This document shows, in pieces, positions 1-7,360 of a DNA stretch of 41,549 nucleotides. Location of the stretch: assembly GCA_002433485.1 (NCBI GenBank), contig DJIF01000059.1, positions 39,823 to 81,371 of the forward strand, in the 5' to 3' direction. Below the pieces are notes generated by a model that saw nothing but the letters and a program-made list of their open reading frames with translations, was not told the origin of the DNA and made no database searches. Source of the stretch: Deltaproteobacteria bacterium UBA6601. Its GTDB lineage: Bacteria; Myxococcota_A; UBA796; UBA9615. Positions within the stretch are counted from its first letter, which is position 1. Each line of letters starts with the position of its first letter. The translations under genes were made by a program, and so were the position numbers.

Positions 1-131
1 GCCTTCCAGCAACGAAGATTCCGGGAACTCTGATGGAGGAGAGCAGTCAAACTAGCCAGGGAATCACAGCAATCCTTCGATAGTGCTGCATTCTCTGGCA
101 CAATGGCCGCCTCAAAAGGAGCGACAGAGCT
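1..131. other. window edge, no assignable gene
   Basis: All three forward frames that enter from the left edge close within the first 83 bases, so the stretch may hold the last residues of a gene outside the window, but no frame can be chosen. The frame closing at base 55 is rich in Ser, Asn, Glu and Gly and could be a disordered protein tail. No convincing sigma-70 promoter is visible ahead of the gene at 132. An AAGGAG ribosome binding site lies at 116-121, 10 bases before that gene's ATG. Confidence 0.3.
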
Positions 132-398
132 ATGAAACGAGCTTTTACCTTGATTCTCAGTCTCGGTCTGGGACTACTGATGGCTACGCCGGTGGCCATC
201 GCCCAGAGCGATGAACCCGACGTGCGGTATCGCAAGCGTACGGAAATCGACTTCGAGGACGTCTCCATCGATGGCGAACTCAAGAAGCCCCATGGCGCCT
301 ATCTCCTCGACAAGAGGCAGTCTTCCTTCAACCCGTTGATCCGGCTGAAGGAAAACTTCAATCAAGAGATGATCGACTCCGTTAACCAGGTTCGCTAA
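132..398 (+). CDS. small secreted protein of a gliding/envelope-type operon, function unknown
   Basis: Predicted 88-residue exported protein. Residues 1-24 form a signal peptide: basic MKR start, hydrophobic Leu/Gly core, and an AIAQ-type signal peptidase I site. The mature part is about 64 residues, hydrophilic and charged. It has a segment with RKRTEIDFEDV and a later LLDKRQSSFNPLIRL. I believe this pattern (an 'IDF..V.I.GEL.KP.G.YLL..R...F..LI' block) recurs in small myxobacterial proteins near AgmX/PglI-type genes, but this is from memory. The ATG has AAGGAG 10 bases upstream. It leads a co-directional cluster with an FHA/AgmX-tail protein and an outer-membrane-like protein, so a periplasmic accessory role in an envelope-spanning machine is inferred. 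No catalytic motif is seen. Confidence 0.8.
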   Translation: MKRAFTLILSLGLGLLMATPVAIAQSDEPDVRYRKRTEIDFEDVSIDGELKKPHGAYLLDKRQSSFNPLIRLKENFNQEMIDSVNQVR

Positions 399-539
399 GC
401 GCCCGCAGTTTCGAGAAGCGAGGCAATAAGCCCAAGCCCATCAACGGGGTGCCAACCCCGAGCAGAGCAGCAAAGAGTTCCTTTTCACCCGGGAGGCCAC
501 CTAAGCCTCCGAACCCCCTGAGCTACGAGGACCCGCCAC
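399..539 (+). other. intercistronic region with two hairpins
   Basis: The 141 bases between the small secreted protein and the FHA protein hold two perfect inverted repeats. The first is CGGGGT at 445-450 against ACCCCG at 455-460 with a 4-base loop. The second is GGAGGC at 492-497 against GCCTCC at 505-510 with a 7-base loop. Neither has a T-run immediately after it, so they do not look like simple terminators. They could set differential expression or mRNA stability inside the operon. The second lies 29 bases before the next start codon. Confidence 0.35.
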
Positions 540-3500
540 ATGGCCGAGCAGGATTCGCTCCCAACCCTCTCCTTTTCCATCTCCGTCGACGGCACCGAGG
601 CTGGCACTCAGGAGTTCGAGCAGGAGATGGTCACCATCGGCAAGGGTGGCGCTGCCGTTCTGCAGATTAACGACGAGGCTCTCGCAGACCTCCACGCCGC
701 GGTCCAGATCGGTGAAGACGGTGCTGTGACTGTCCTTGATCTGGGCAGTGAGTCTGGAACCCAGCTCAATGGTGAGGCGGTCAACAACAGCGCAGTCAAA
801 GACGGCGATGAGATTGTCCTGGGTAAGACCAGCATCAAGGTAGGCGTGCTTTGGCCCGAACCTGAGGAGGTCACTGACGAGGGCCCAGCTCCCATTGAGT
901 CCGACCCCGCAGCTGACCCCGCAGCCGAACAGGCTGAAGACGCCATGGACTTCATCCTTCGCTCTGGCACTGCCCAATCGGACATTGGTATCGACCGCAA
1001 GGCGCCCAAAGTGCTCGAGATCGCTGAGCTTTGGTCCAACACCGTCCTCAACGTCAAGCACTTTGGCCCCGAAACCCCAGCTGTATACGTCGGTGATCGC
1101 CGCACCAAGCCCATCCGAGTGGCATCTGGTCTACTCACCACCATCCTGGTGCTGGGCTCGGCATTCTTCATGGTCAAGCAGATCAGCATCCCGGAGCCAC
1201 CGAGGATCCCGGATAGTGACGCGGCCCTCATTGAAAAGTGGAAAGCTGACGCTGCCGAGGAGGCCGCCGAGCGCGCCGCCAAGCGCGCTGAGGAGCTGAA
1301 GAAAGAAAATGAAGAGCTGGCTGCAGAAGCTGAAGAGCGCATGGCCAAGAGCCGCAGCAAGTACAATCGCAAACAGCGAGAGTCCCTCGACAAGGCCAGC
1401 AAGCAGCACAACGAGCGGCAGGCAGAGGCCCGCGAACGCCACGAAAAGAAACAACAGGAGACCGGCGGCAGCGAGCCCTTCCGTGGCGTCGAGTTCTGCC
1501 GCAGCGTACTCAGCGACGAGGTGGCCGCCGAAGTAGCAGCCATGAGCAGCCCCAGCGCTCAGGCGAAGCGCTGCCGGGAAGAAGCCAGCGCAGTCTTCCG
1601 AGCGCGCATCAAGGACTCTATCGTTGAGGAGATCCGAGAGGAGCGCGAGGCCGCGGAAGAGGAGCGGCTGGCCAAGCTAGAGCCGCCAAACCCGCTGCGC
1701 GACTACAAGGACGACTGGACCACCAAAGCCAAGAAGGCCTTTGAGAAGGCAATGAAGCGCAACCGGGACAATGTGCCATTGGTGCCGCCCCAGTTCGAGA
1801 TGTTCGAGCGACCGGACTACGAAGACTTCATCCGCGATGAGATGATGCCCATCGCCAAACAGATGGCTGCCAAGGGTGAACTTCGCCAGAGCTGGACCGA
1901 GCTGTTCCAGGACTTTGAGCGGGAGTACGTTATCTACGACGACCTCGATGAAAAGCGCGTTGTTGAAGACGTGGTCCTGGCCACCAGAGTCCGTCGCGAC
2001 GGCAAAGACGACGTACTGATGCTCATCGCAGGCATGGACCCCAATAAGGTGTATGCCATGTCACGGGCCGGTAAGACCTTCGAATTAAAGCCCGACGAGG
2101 AGGTCTATCTGTGGGGCCCAAGCGAGGCTGAGACCGCGGCCCGCGAGGAGCTATACCGCAGTATTCACGAGACTCTCTATCTCAACGCCCGAACCAAGAG
2201 CCGCATTCGTGGCATGTGCGACTCTGCCGAAGTGTTGCTGGAGTTCGAGGATCGCAAGAACGACTTCGAACTCAACGCACTGTTCTCTGAATGCCTGATG
2301 AATCGGGGCAAGATGGAGCAGAGTCGCGAGCACTATGAGCGCGCCTTCGAGAACACCCCCGAAGACCTGAAGCAAGGTGACGCTGGCGACTTCTACCTGC
2401 GCGCCCTACGGGTACGAAGCCGGGTGCTCCTTAAAGATGCCCACGAGGGCAACCCCGAACTGAGCGACCACGACCTCATGCCCATCGCCAAGCGCGAGGT
2501 GGCAATGACCGCCCACGAGTCGCTGCGGGATTTCCTCATTGAAAATCGCAATGACGCCAGCGCACTGCGCTCGGTCGACAAGGGCATCTTCCTACTGGAA
2601 CGTGAGCGCAAGCGGGAAAAAGAACGGGAACTGGTGAGCAGCACTCTGGTGCTCTCCCTGTTGATCTTCCTGCTGCTGCCCTTCGGCTTTGGCTTCGACG
2701 AAGTCCGCTCTCGCAAGCTGGCACAAGACTTCTTTGTGGCCTCAGACGGCCTACCCAGCGACCACTTCCCCATCGTCGAGCAGAGCGATGGGGCGGTGCT
2801 GGTCAACTTCACCAACGATTCAGTGGGCTTCATCGAATCGGCTGGTAATCGCACCACCACCGCAGATCTGATCTCCTCAGGGCGCGCCACCAGCAAGCAG
2901 GTAGCCGGCCAAAAGGGTGGCTACTTTCAGGTCGAACTGGGCGGCGACGAGCGCTTCGTTAACGACATCGGCCATGTGGTGTTCTTCATCCACCGGGTAC
3001 ACAAGGCCAAGGTGCTCCCGACCCCCTTCGGCAAAGACACCGATTGGCTTTACCTCGGGGTGCTCGCGGCACTGCTGTTCTTAGGTGGGGCGCTTGCCAT
3101 CAACCTCATGCTGACCCCCTACGATGCCAGCCAGGAGGTCATCACCATCCCCGATCGTTTCGTGGAGCTGATGGTTCAGGAGGTCGAGAAGGAAAAGAAA
3201 GAGAAGAAACCCTCAGGTAATGAAGACGCCGGCGAAGGTGCCAAGGCCAAAGAGGAAGAAGGTAAGACCGGCAAGAAGGAGCACAAGCTCAAGAAGGCTA
3301 AGGGCTCCAAGGTAGCAATCCAGAAGTCTGAACTCGACAAGCAGATCGCCGAGTCAACCGGACTGCTCGCAGACCTCAACCAGATGACCGACACCAGCAT
3401 GTTCGGCACCGGCGGTCTGGACAACTCGGTTTCCAGCGCTGTGGGCGGCTTGATCGGAAGTCAGTACGGCCAGTTCGGCGCCGGTGGTCTCGGCTCCCGC

Positions 3501-3956
3501 GGCTCAGGCCTCGGCGGTGGTGGAACCGCAGCCGGACTCGGCGGAATGGGCACCCGCGGCACTGGCATGGGAGCCTCAGGCTACGGTCGGGGAGCAGGTT
3601 TCTATGGCAAAAAGGGTGGCGGAGCACCTGGTGTTGGCACCGGTGACCCGATCATTCTCGGCGCCCTCGACAAGTCGATCATTGACCGCGTAGTTAAGCA
3701 ACATCTCGCTAAGATTCGCTACTGCTACCAGAAAGAGCTCAACAAGAATCCCAAGCTCTTCGGCAAGGTTGTAGTCAAGTTCGTCATTGCCAAGGACGGC
3801 TCTGTTTCCACAGCGAGTACCAAGTCCTCTACGCTGCGCAATCCCATCGTCGAGAAGTGCATCAACTCCCGCTTCATGCGCATGCGCTTCCCTGCTCCTA
3901 AGGGTGGCGGCATCGTCATCGTCTCCTACCCCTTCGTGTTCAACTCCCAGGGTTGA
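540..3956 (+). CDS. FHA-domain / AgmX-PglI C-terminal domain membrane protein, GltG-like
   Basis: A 1138-residue protein with a cytosolic forkhead-associated (FHA) domain at about residues 10-105, which in this family reads phosphothreonine. Then come a transmembrane segment (about 194-216), a long Glu/Lys/Arg/Ala coiled coil (about 229-310), a mixed alpha region, two further membrane segments (about 698-719 and 835-858), a Lys/Glu-rich stretch, and a Gly-rich linker (about 978-1037). It closes with an AgmX/PglI-type, TonB-C-like domain (about 1040-1138) that carries the conserved Cys pair (Cys1062 in IRYCYQ, Cys1107 in VEKCI) and a final VSYPFVF strand. In Myxococcus xanthus, FHA-TM-TonB proteins such as GltG link the inner-membrane gliding motor to the outer envelope. 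The resemblance here is architectural. Only 24 bases separate it from the next gene, so they are probably co-transcribed. The two extra membrane segments and the coiled coil are more elaborate than I expect of GltG, so orthology is not claimed. Confidence 0.85.
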   Translation: MAEQDSLPTLSFSISVDGTEAGTQEFEQEMVTIGKGGAAVLQINDEALADLHAAVQIGEDGAVTVLDLGSESGTQLNGEAVNNSAVKDGDEIVLGKTSIKVGVLWPEPEEVTDEGPAPIESDPAADPAAEQAEDAMDFILRSGTAQSDIGIDRKAPKVLEIAELWSNTVLNVKHFGPETPAVYVGDRRTKPIRVASGLLTTILVLGSAFFMVKQISIPEPPRIPDSDAALIEKWKADAAEEAAERAAKRAEELKKENEELAAEAEERMAKSRSKYNRKQRESLDKASKQHNERQAEARERHEKKQQETGGSEPFRGVEFCRSVLSDEVAAEVAAMSSPSAQAKRCREEASAVFRARIKDSIVEEIREEREAAEEERLAKLEPPNPLRDYKDDWTTKAKKAFEKAMKRNRDNVPLVPPQFEMFERPDYEDFIRDEMMPIAKQMAAKGELRQSWTELFQDFEREYVIYDDLDEKRVVEDVVLATRVRRDGKDDVLMLIAGMDPNKVYAMSRAGKTFELKPDEEVYLWGPSEAETAAREELYRSIHETLYLNARTKSRIRGMCDSAEVLLEFEDRKNDFELNALFSECLMNRGKMEQSREHYERAFENTPEDLKQGDAGDFYLRALRVRSRVLLKDAHEGNPELSDHDLMPIAKREVAMTAHESLRDFLIENRNDASALRSVDKGIFLLERERKREKERELVSSTLVLSLLIFLLLPFGFGFDEVRSRKLAQDFFVASDGLPSDHFPIVEQSDGAVLVNFTNDSVGFIESAGNRTTTADLISSGRATSKQVAGQKGGYFQVELGGDERFVNDIGHVVFFIHRVHKAKVLPTPFGKDTDWLYLGVLAALLFLGGALAINLMLTPYDASQEVITIPDRFVELMVQEVEKEKKEKKPSGNEDAGEGAKAKEEEGKTGKKEHKLKKAKGSKVAIQKSELDKQIAESTGLLADLNQMTDTSMFGTGGLDNSVSSAVGGLIGSQYGQFGAGGLGSRGSGLGGGGTAAGLGGMGTRGTGMGASGYGRGAGFYGKKGGGAPGVGTGDPIILGALDKSIIDRVVKQHLAKIRYCYQKELNKNPKLFGKVVVKFVIAKDGSVSTASTKSSTLRNPIVEKCINSRFMRMRFPAPKGGGIVIVSYPFVFNSQG

Positions 3957-3980
3957 TCGAAGTCGCCGCGAGAACAGTCC

Positions 3981-4877
3981 ATGTCCACCCCACTCTCCCG
4001 CCTGTTAACCCTTTTGCTGAGCCTTCTGGTTCTGCTCGCGTTTAGCCCTGCAGCCGTTGCTGCGGAGCAGTCCCTGGTCGTTCAAATCCAAGATGAAGAA
4101 GACGACGACGACGGCGACGATGACGATGACGATGACGATGACGGTGAATATGATGACGACGATGACGGCGACGACCTCGATCTCGATCGAGATGCACGGC
4201 GCAAGCGGGTGCGTCCGAGCGACCGGGACGACCGTCGTAAGACCAAGCGCAAGCGACCAGCCCGAGAGGTGGTCAAGGGAGCCTACGCCAAGATCAACAT
4301 CGGCCCTCTATTCTGGCTGGGTGACATCAAAGGCGACAACGTCTCCCGGACCGGGACGGCGGCCAGCGGTACCGAGATCGACTTCTCCTTTGGCTACGAC
4401 ATCGTAGACACCCTGGGCTTCACCCTGGCCGTTGAGGGCTCATTCTTTCAGGTCATCACTAATGGAACGGGCATCTCCGAAGACGCCAACGACCGCCTCG
4501 GTCTGCCCTCAGTAATTCAGGGCGACTTCCGGATCTTTGGCGCCATTGCTGCGGTTCGAGCCGGCCCCAACCTCGGTGGTAAGCGGGTTAAGCGACTCAA
4601 CATCTCGGGCCACGTTGGTGGCGGTGTGGGCTACTCCCCTCCCCTGGTTGATCTCGAGAGTCCAACCATTGTTGGCCGCATCAATAGCGAGTACGGCGGC
4701 ATCCTGCAGGGTCGCCCCCTGGGCCTCGTCCAGGGTGGAGTAGGTATCGAGTACTACACCAAGCTATCCCACTTCTCCCTGGGACTGGACGTGGACTTCA
4801 ACGTGGTCATTGGCGGCGGCGCCCCCCTGATCGGCATGGGGCTGGCCACCAATATCTTCGTCAAATACACCTTCTGA
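3981..4877 (+). CDS. Asp-rich outer-membrane beta-barrel candidate (CglE-like)
   Basis: A 298-residue exported protein. Residues 1-28 are a Leu/Ala-rich signal peptide ending AVAA. A striking acidic block follows at about 36-70, almost all Asp and Glu, then a basic stretch of Arg/Lys/Asp (about 71-96). From about residue 100 to the end the sequence alternates polar and hydrophobic residues with many Gly and aromatic residues and ends in KYTF with a terminal Phe, typical of outer-membrane beta-barrels. The position directly behind an AgmX-tail protein recalls the outer-membrane partners (CglE/GltH type) of the Myxococcus gliding complex, which is inference. The acidic block could bind divalent cations, again inference. 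The 24-base gap to the upstream gene indicates one operon. Confidence 0.75.
   Translation: MSTPLSRLLTLLLSLLVLLAFSPAAVAAEQSLVVQIQDEEDDDDGDDDDDDDDDGEYDDDDDGDDLDLDRDARRKRVRPSDRDDRRKTKRKRPAREVVKGAYAKINIGPLFWLGDIKGDNVSRTGTAASGTEIDFSFGYDIVDTLGFTLAVEGSFFQVITNGTGISEDANDRLGLPSVIQGDFRIFGAIAAVRAGPNLGGKRVKRLNISGHVGGGVGYSPPLVDLESPTIVGRINSEYGGILQGRPLGLVQGGVGIEYYTKLSHFSLGLDVDFNVVIGGGAPLIGMGLATNIFVKYTF
4116..4143 (+). repeat. hexanucleotide tandem repeat GACGAT inside the acidic block
   Basis: About 4.7 copies of GACGAT in a row encode an Asp run in the outer-membrane candidate. Related GAC and GAT codons continue on both sides. Such a direct repeat is prone to slipped-strand change in steps of two codons, which would alter the acidic tract without breaking the frame. 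Confidence 0.8.
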
Positions 4878-4933
4878 TTCGACCAAAAAGACCAGCTTTT
4901 GGGGTGCTCAAGCTAGACGCTTGTGTTTTGCAC

Positions 4934-4961
4934 TTGTCAGAAAGATGTCAACGCATATAAT
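4934..4961 (+). promoter_or_regulatory. sigma-70-type promoter for the 5074 lipoprotein
   Basis: TTGTCA (4934-4939) and a perfect TATAAT (4956-4961) are separated by 16 bases. This is one of the best sigma-70-like matches in the window and lies in a locally AT-richer stretch between two genes. It predicts a transcript start near 4968 and a leader of about 105 bases before the ATG at 5074. It implies the lipoprotein is expressed independently of the upstream operon. Confidence 0.7.
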
Positions 4962-5073
4962 CCTCGCGCCTTCTGCATCGATATAGCTCTGTAGAAGGAA
5001 CCACTGCCCCCGGGCAGAAGCCCCCATCGAAGCGACCGAATTGGAACAAACACCTCCCTGGAGTGCTACAGCC

Positions 5074-6435
5074 ATGAACCGACCCGCCATCCTCCGCTCA
5101 CTCGACAGGCTTCTTGCCCTCGGCCTCCCGGCCGTGCTTGCGTTCTCTGTTGCCTGTTCGGACAATCGCTCTACGGGCAGCATTGACGGCAGCGCACTGG
5201 TAGCTGAGCCGGGAACCATTGACTTCGGTTACACAGCGCCCAATGACTTCTCCACCAACGAGGCCATCGAGCTATTCAACAATGGCTCAGAGTCAGTGAC
5301 CATCGAGGAGATTCGCAGTACGGCGGAAGCGTTCTCCCTTTATCAGGTACCGGCCATCTTCCCCGCTACCGTCTCCGCCGGTCAGAGTGAGGTGATCTCG
5401 GTCTATTTCTCACCGGCGACCGCGGGCAACTTTGTGGGCACCATCGAGATTGTTATCGCTGGAGCTGACCAAATCCTCACCGTCGCCCTGGGCGGCTGCT
5501 CTACCAGCGTCGACTGCGAGGTCGACTGGGACGACCTTGACCTTGACCCGGGCGACGACGATGACTCCGTGGGTGACGATGATGACTCCGTCGAGCCCAG
5601 CGGCGGTGATATTGAGGTCGCTCCCGGCGCTGTTGACTTCGGCGCCATCGCGCAGAACCAGGCGCCTATTGGCGACACTCTGACCATCCAGAATCTTGGT
5701 GATGGTGACCTCGTTGTAAGCGACATCAGCATCTCCGGCACCGACGCTGCGCTGTTCACCGTGGGTGGCTATGCCGGCGGTACCATCTACGCAGATGCCG
5801 CCCCGGTAAACCTGACCTTGAGTTTCGACCCGGGCAGCAGCGACATCGGCGTCAAGTCTGCCTCGCTGGTAATCAGCTCTAACGATGAGGACGAAGCCAC
5901 CACTACCATCCCCCTTACCGCAGAGGTAACCGAGGACTGCGGCGCCTGCGCCCCCAGCTGGACCGTGGTCGGCGCCACCAGCCTGCTCGATCTCGGCTTT
6001 GATCTTGGCAGCCTCCTCGGCGGCGCAGGAGGTGGCCTTCCCGGCGGCGGAATGCCTGGCGGAAGCATGCCCGGAATGGAAGGGCCTCTCTACCTGCAGG
6101 TCACCTCAGGAACCGTAGACGTCACCATCCAGAACACCGGTAGCGGTGCAGGGACCATCAACTCGGTTACCGAAGGGGGCACCCTTGCCGGTATCCTGCC
6201 GGTATCGGACAGCCCCCAGGTGAGCTACCTGGGCGGCGCGCCGCTGACCCTCAGTGCCGGTGAGAGTGGAGTCATCCAGTTCACCGTAACTGGCACAGGC
6301 ATGTGCGAGATGATCAACCTGGACAGCTCGGTCACCTTCATCATGGGAACCGAGCCGGGCGACACCAGCACCCTGACCTCCTGCCTGGACCTCGCTGGCG
6401 GCCTGGGCGGACTCGGTGGAGGTCTGCCTTTCTAG
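5074..6435 (+). CDS. lipoprotein with choice-of-anchor-D-like beta-sandwich domains
   Basis: A 453-residue surface or periplasmic lipoprotein. The chosen ATG (GGAG 10 bases upstream) gives a lipoprotein signal with the lipobox FSVAC, so Cys28 would be lipidated. An upstream in-frame TTG at 5041 would add 11 hydrophilic residues before the signal and is less likely. The mature protein has two ASH/choice-of-anchor-D-like beta-sandwich domains (about 43-140 and 185-290), each starting with a '.V.PG..DFG' strand and containing a 'LFTVGG' or 'LYQVP'-like turn and an 'F.P' strand. A GDDDDSVGDDDDS spacer (about 163-178) lies between them. A third, less regular beta-rich region follows a Gly/Met/Pro-rich linker (about 315-340) and ends Gly-rich. 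Asp-Ser spacers of this kind are common in secreted proteins of myxobacteria-like genomes. No enzyme motif is seen. A binding or scaffold role is the most that can be said. Confidence 0.82.
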   Translation: MNRPAILRSLDRLLALGLPAVLAFSVACSDNRSTGSIDGSALVAEPGTIDFGYTAPNDFSTNEAIELFNNGSESVTIEEIRSTAEAFSLYQVPAIFPATVSAGQSEVISVYFSPATAGNFVGTIEIVIAGADQILTVALGGCSTSVDCEVDWDDLDLDPGDDDDSVGDDDDSVEPSGGDIEVAPGAVDFGAIAQNQAPIGDTLTIQNLGDGDLVVSDISISGTDAALFTVGGYAGGTIYADAAPVNLTLSFDPGSSDIGVKSASLVISSNDEDEATTTIPLTAEVTEDCGACAPSWTVVGATSLLDLGFDLGSLLGGAGGGLPGGGMPGGSMPGMEGPLYLQVTSGTVDVTIQNTGSGAGTINSVTEGGTLAGILPVSDSPQVSYLGGAPLTLSAGESGVIQFTVTGTGMCEMINLDSSVTFIMGTEPGDTSTLTSCLDLAGGLGGLGGGLPF

Positions 6436-6537
6436 GCGCCCTCGCAGAGCTTCCCAAAGACTCCCATCAGCGGTCTCCGGCTCCTGCTGGAGGCCGCTGG
6501 TCCTTGGGAGCGGCCGCAGCGCCAGGCAAAGCCCTGC

Positions 6538-6565
6538 TTGACACCGCTTAGGCAACCCGTACAAT
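6538..6565 (+). promoter_or_regulatory. near-consensus sigma-70-type promoter of rplC
   Basis: A perfect TTGACA (6538-6543) and TACAAT (6560-6565, one mismatch) are separated by 16 bases. Predicted transcription starts near 6572, giving a leader of about 70 bases before the L3 start codon. It is the strongest promoter match in the window and fits a highly expressed ribosomal protein gene that stands alone. Confidence 0.78.
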
Positions 6566-6570
6566 CCGCC

Positions 6571-6605
6571 GGCCAGATGCACTGGCAAACAGGCTTCCGC
6601 TGGCC
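6571..6605 (+). other. possible structured leader of the rplC mRNA
   Basis: GGCCAG at 6571-6576 is a perfect inverted repeat of CTGGCC at 6600-6605, with 23 bases between, and begins at the predicted transcription start. A small CGAC/GTCG hairpin follows at 6606-6617, just before the ribosome binding site. Ribosomal protein leaders often carry feedback-binding structures. Whether this one does cannot be judged from one sequence. Confidence 0.35.
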
Positions 6606-6641
6606 CGACCCCGGTCGCGAGCAATGAAGCAAGGAGCGAAC

Positions 6642-7304
6642 ATGTCCCTCGGAATCCTCGGTACCAAAGAGGGAATGACCCAGACCTTCGATGAGAAGGC
6701 CCGCAAGGTCGTTCCCGTGACCGTCATCCATGCTGAGCCCAACGTCATCATCAAGCACTGCACTGCAGCCGCAGAAGGCTACTCAGCTGTCCAGGTGGGC
6801 TACCTTGAGAAGAGCGCCAACCGAACCAACCGCCCCGACGCGGGACAGTTCAACAAGGCCTCAGCGACCGCTGGGCAGACCATCGCTCCCCGCAAGCATC
6901 TCCACGAGTTCCGCCTCGATAGCGACCCCGGAGACGACCTCGCCGTAGGCGCCGAGATCAAGGTCGACGTTCTGGCCGAGGCCAGCTTCGTTGATGTGTC
7001 GGGCACCAGCAAGGGCAAGGGCACCCAGGGTGTCATGAAGCGCTACAATTTCCGCGGCTTCCTGCGCACCCACGGAACTCACGAGTTCTTCCGTCACGGT
7101 GGCTCCATCGGCACCCGACTGACTCCCGGCCATGTCCTCAAGGGCAAGAAGATGCCAGGTCGCATGGGCAATGAGCGCGTCACCGTTCAGAACCTGCGCG
7201 TTCACAGCGTCGATACCGAGCGCAATCTCATCCTCATCGTCGGTGCGGTCCCCGGCCCTCGCGGGGGCGTGGTCGAGGTTCGCCCCTCGGTCAAGAAGGG
7301 CTGA
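6642..7304 (+). CDS. rplC: 50S ribosomal protein L3 (uL3), standing alone
   Basis: A 220-residue L3, a primary 23S rRNA binder near the peptidyl transferase centre. Family signatures are clear: the start SLGILGTKEGMTQ, the central GTSKGKG.QGVMKRYNF loop, then LTPGHVLKGKKMPGRMGNE and VTVQNLRVHSVDTERN. The ATG at 6642 is chosen because AAGGAG lies 5 bases ahead and it starts directly at the conserved N-terminus. An in-frame ATG at 6624 would add six atypical residues. Where E. coli L3 has the methylated Gln (SIG-QNQ-TPG) this protein has SIG-TRL-TPG. In most bacteria rplC sits between rpsJ and rplD in the S10 operon. Here it has its own promoter and is flanked by a lipoprotein gene and the opposite-strand guaB. 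Confidence 0.96.
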   Translation: MSLGILGTKEGMTQTFDEKARKVVPVTVIHAEPNVIIKHCTAAAEGYSAVQVGYLEKSANRTNRPDAGQFNKASATAGQTIAPRKHLHEFRLDSDPGDDLAVGAEIKVDVLAEASFVDVSGTSKGKGTQGVMKRYNFRGFLRTHGTHEFFRHGGSIGTRLTPGHVLKGKKMPGRMGNERVTVQNLRVHSVDTERNLILIVGAVPGPRGGVVEVRPSVKKG

Positions 7305-7360
7305 AGCCAGGCTGACTTTAGCGCCCGGTAACAGCGCTGAGCCCTAAGCTGGGCAGAGCC

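Noticed and set aside
4891..4910. CCAAAA/TTTTGG inverted repeat after the outer-membrane protein gene, considered as a terminator
   Set aside because: AT-rich 6-bp stem without a following T-run; too weak to call.
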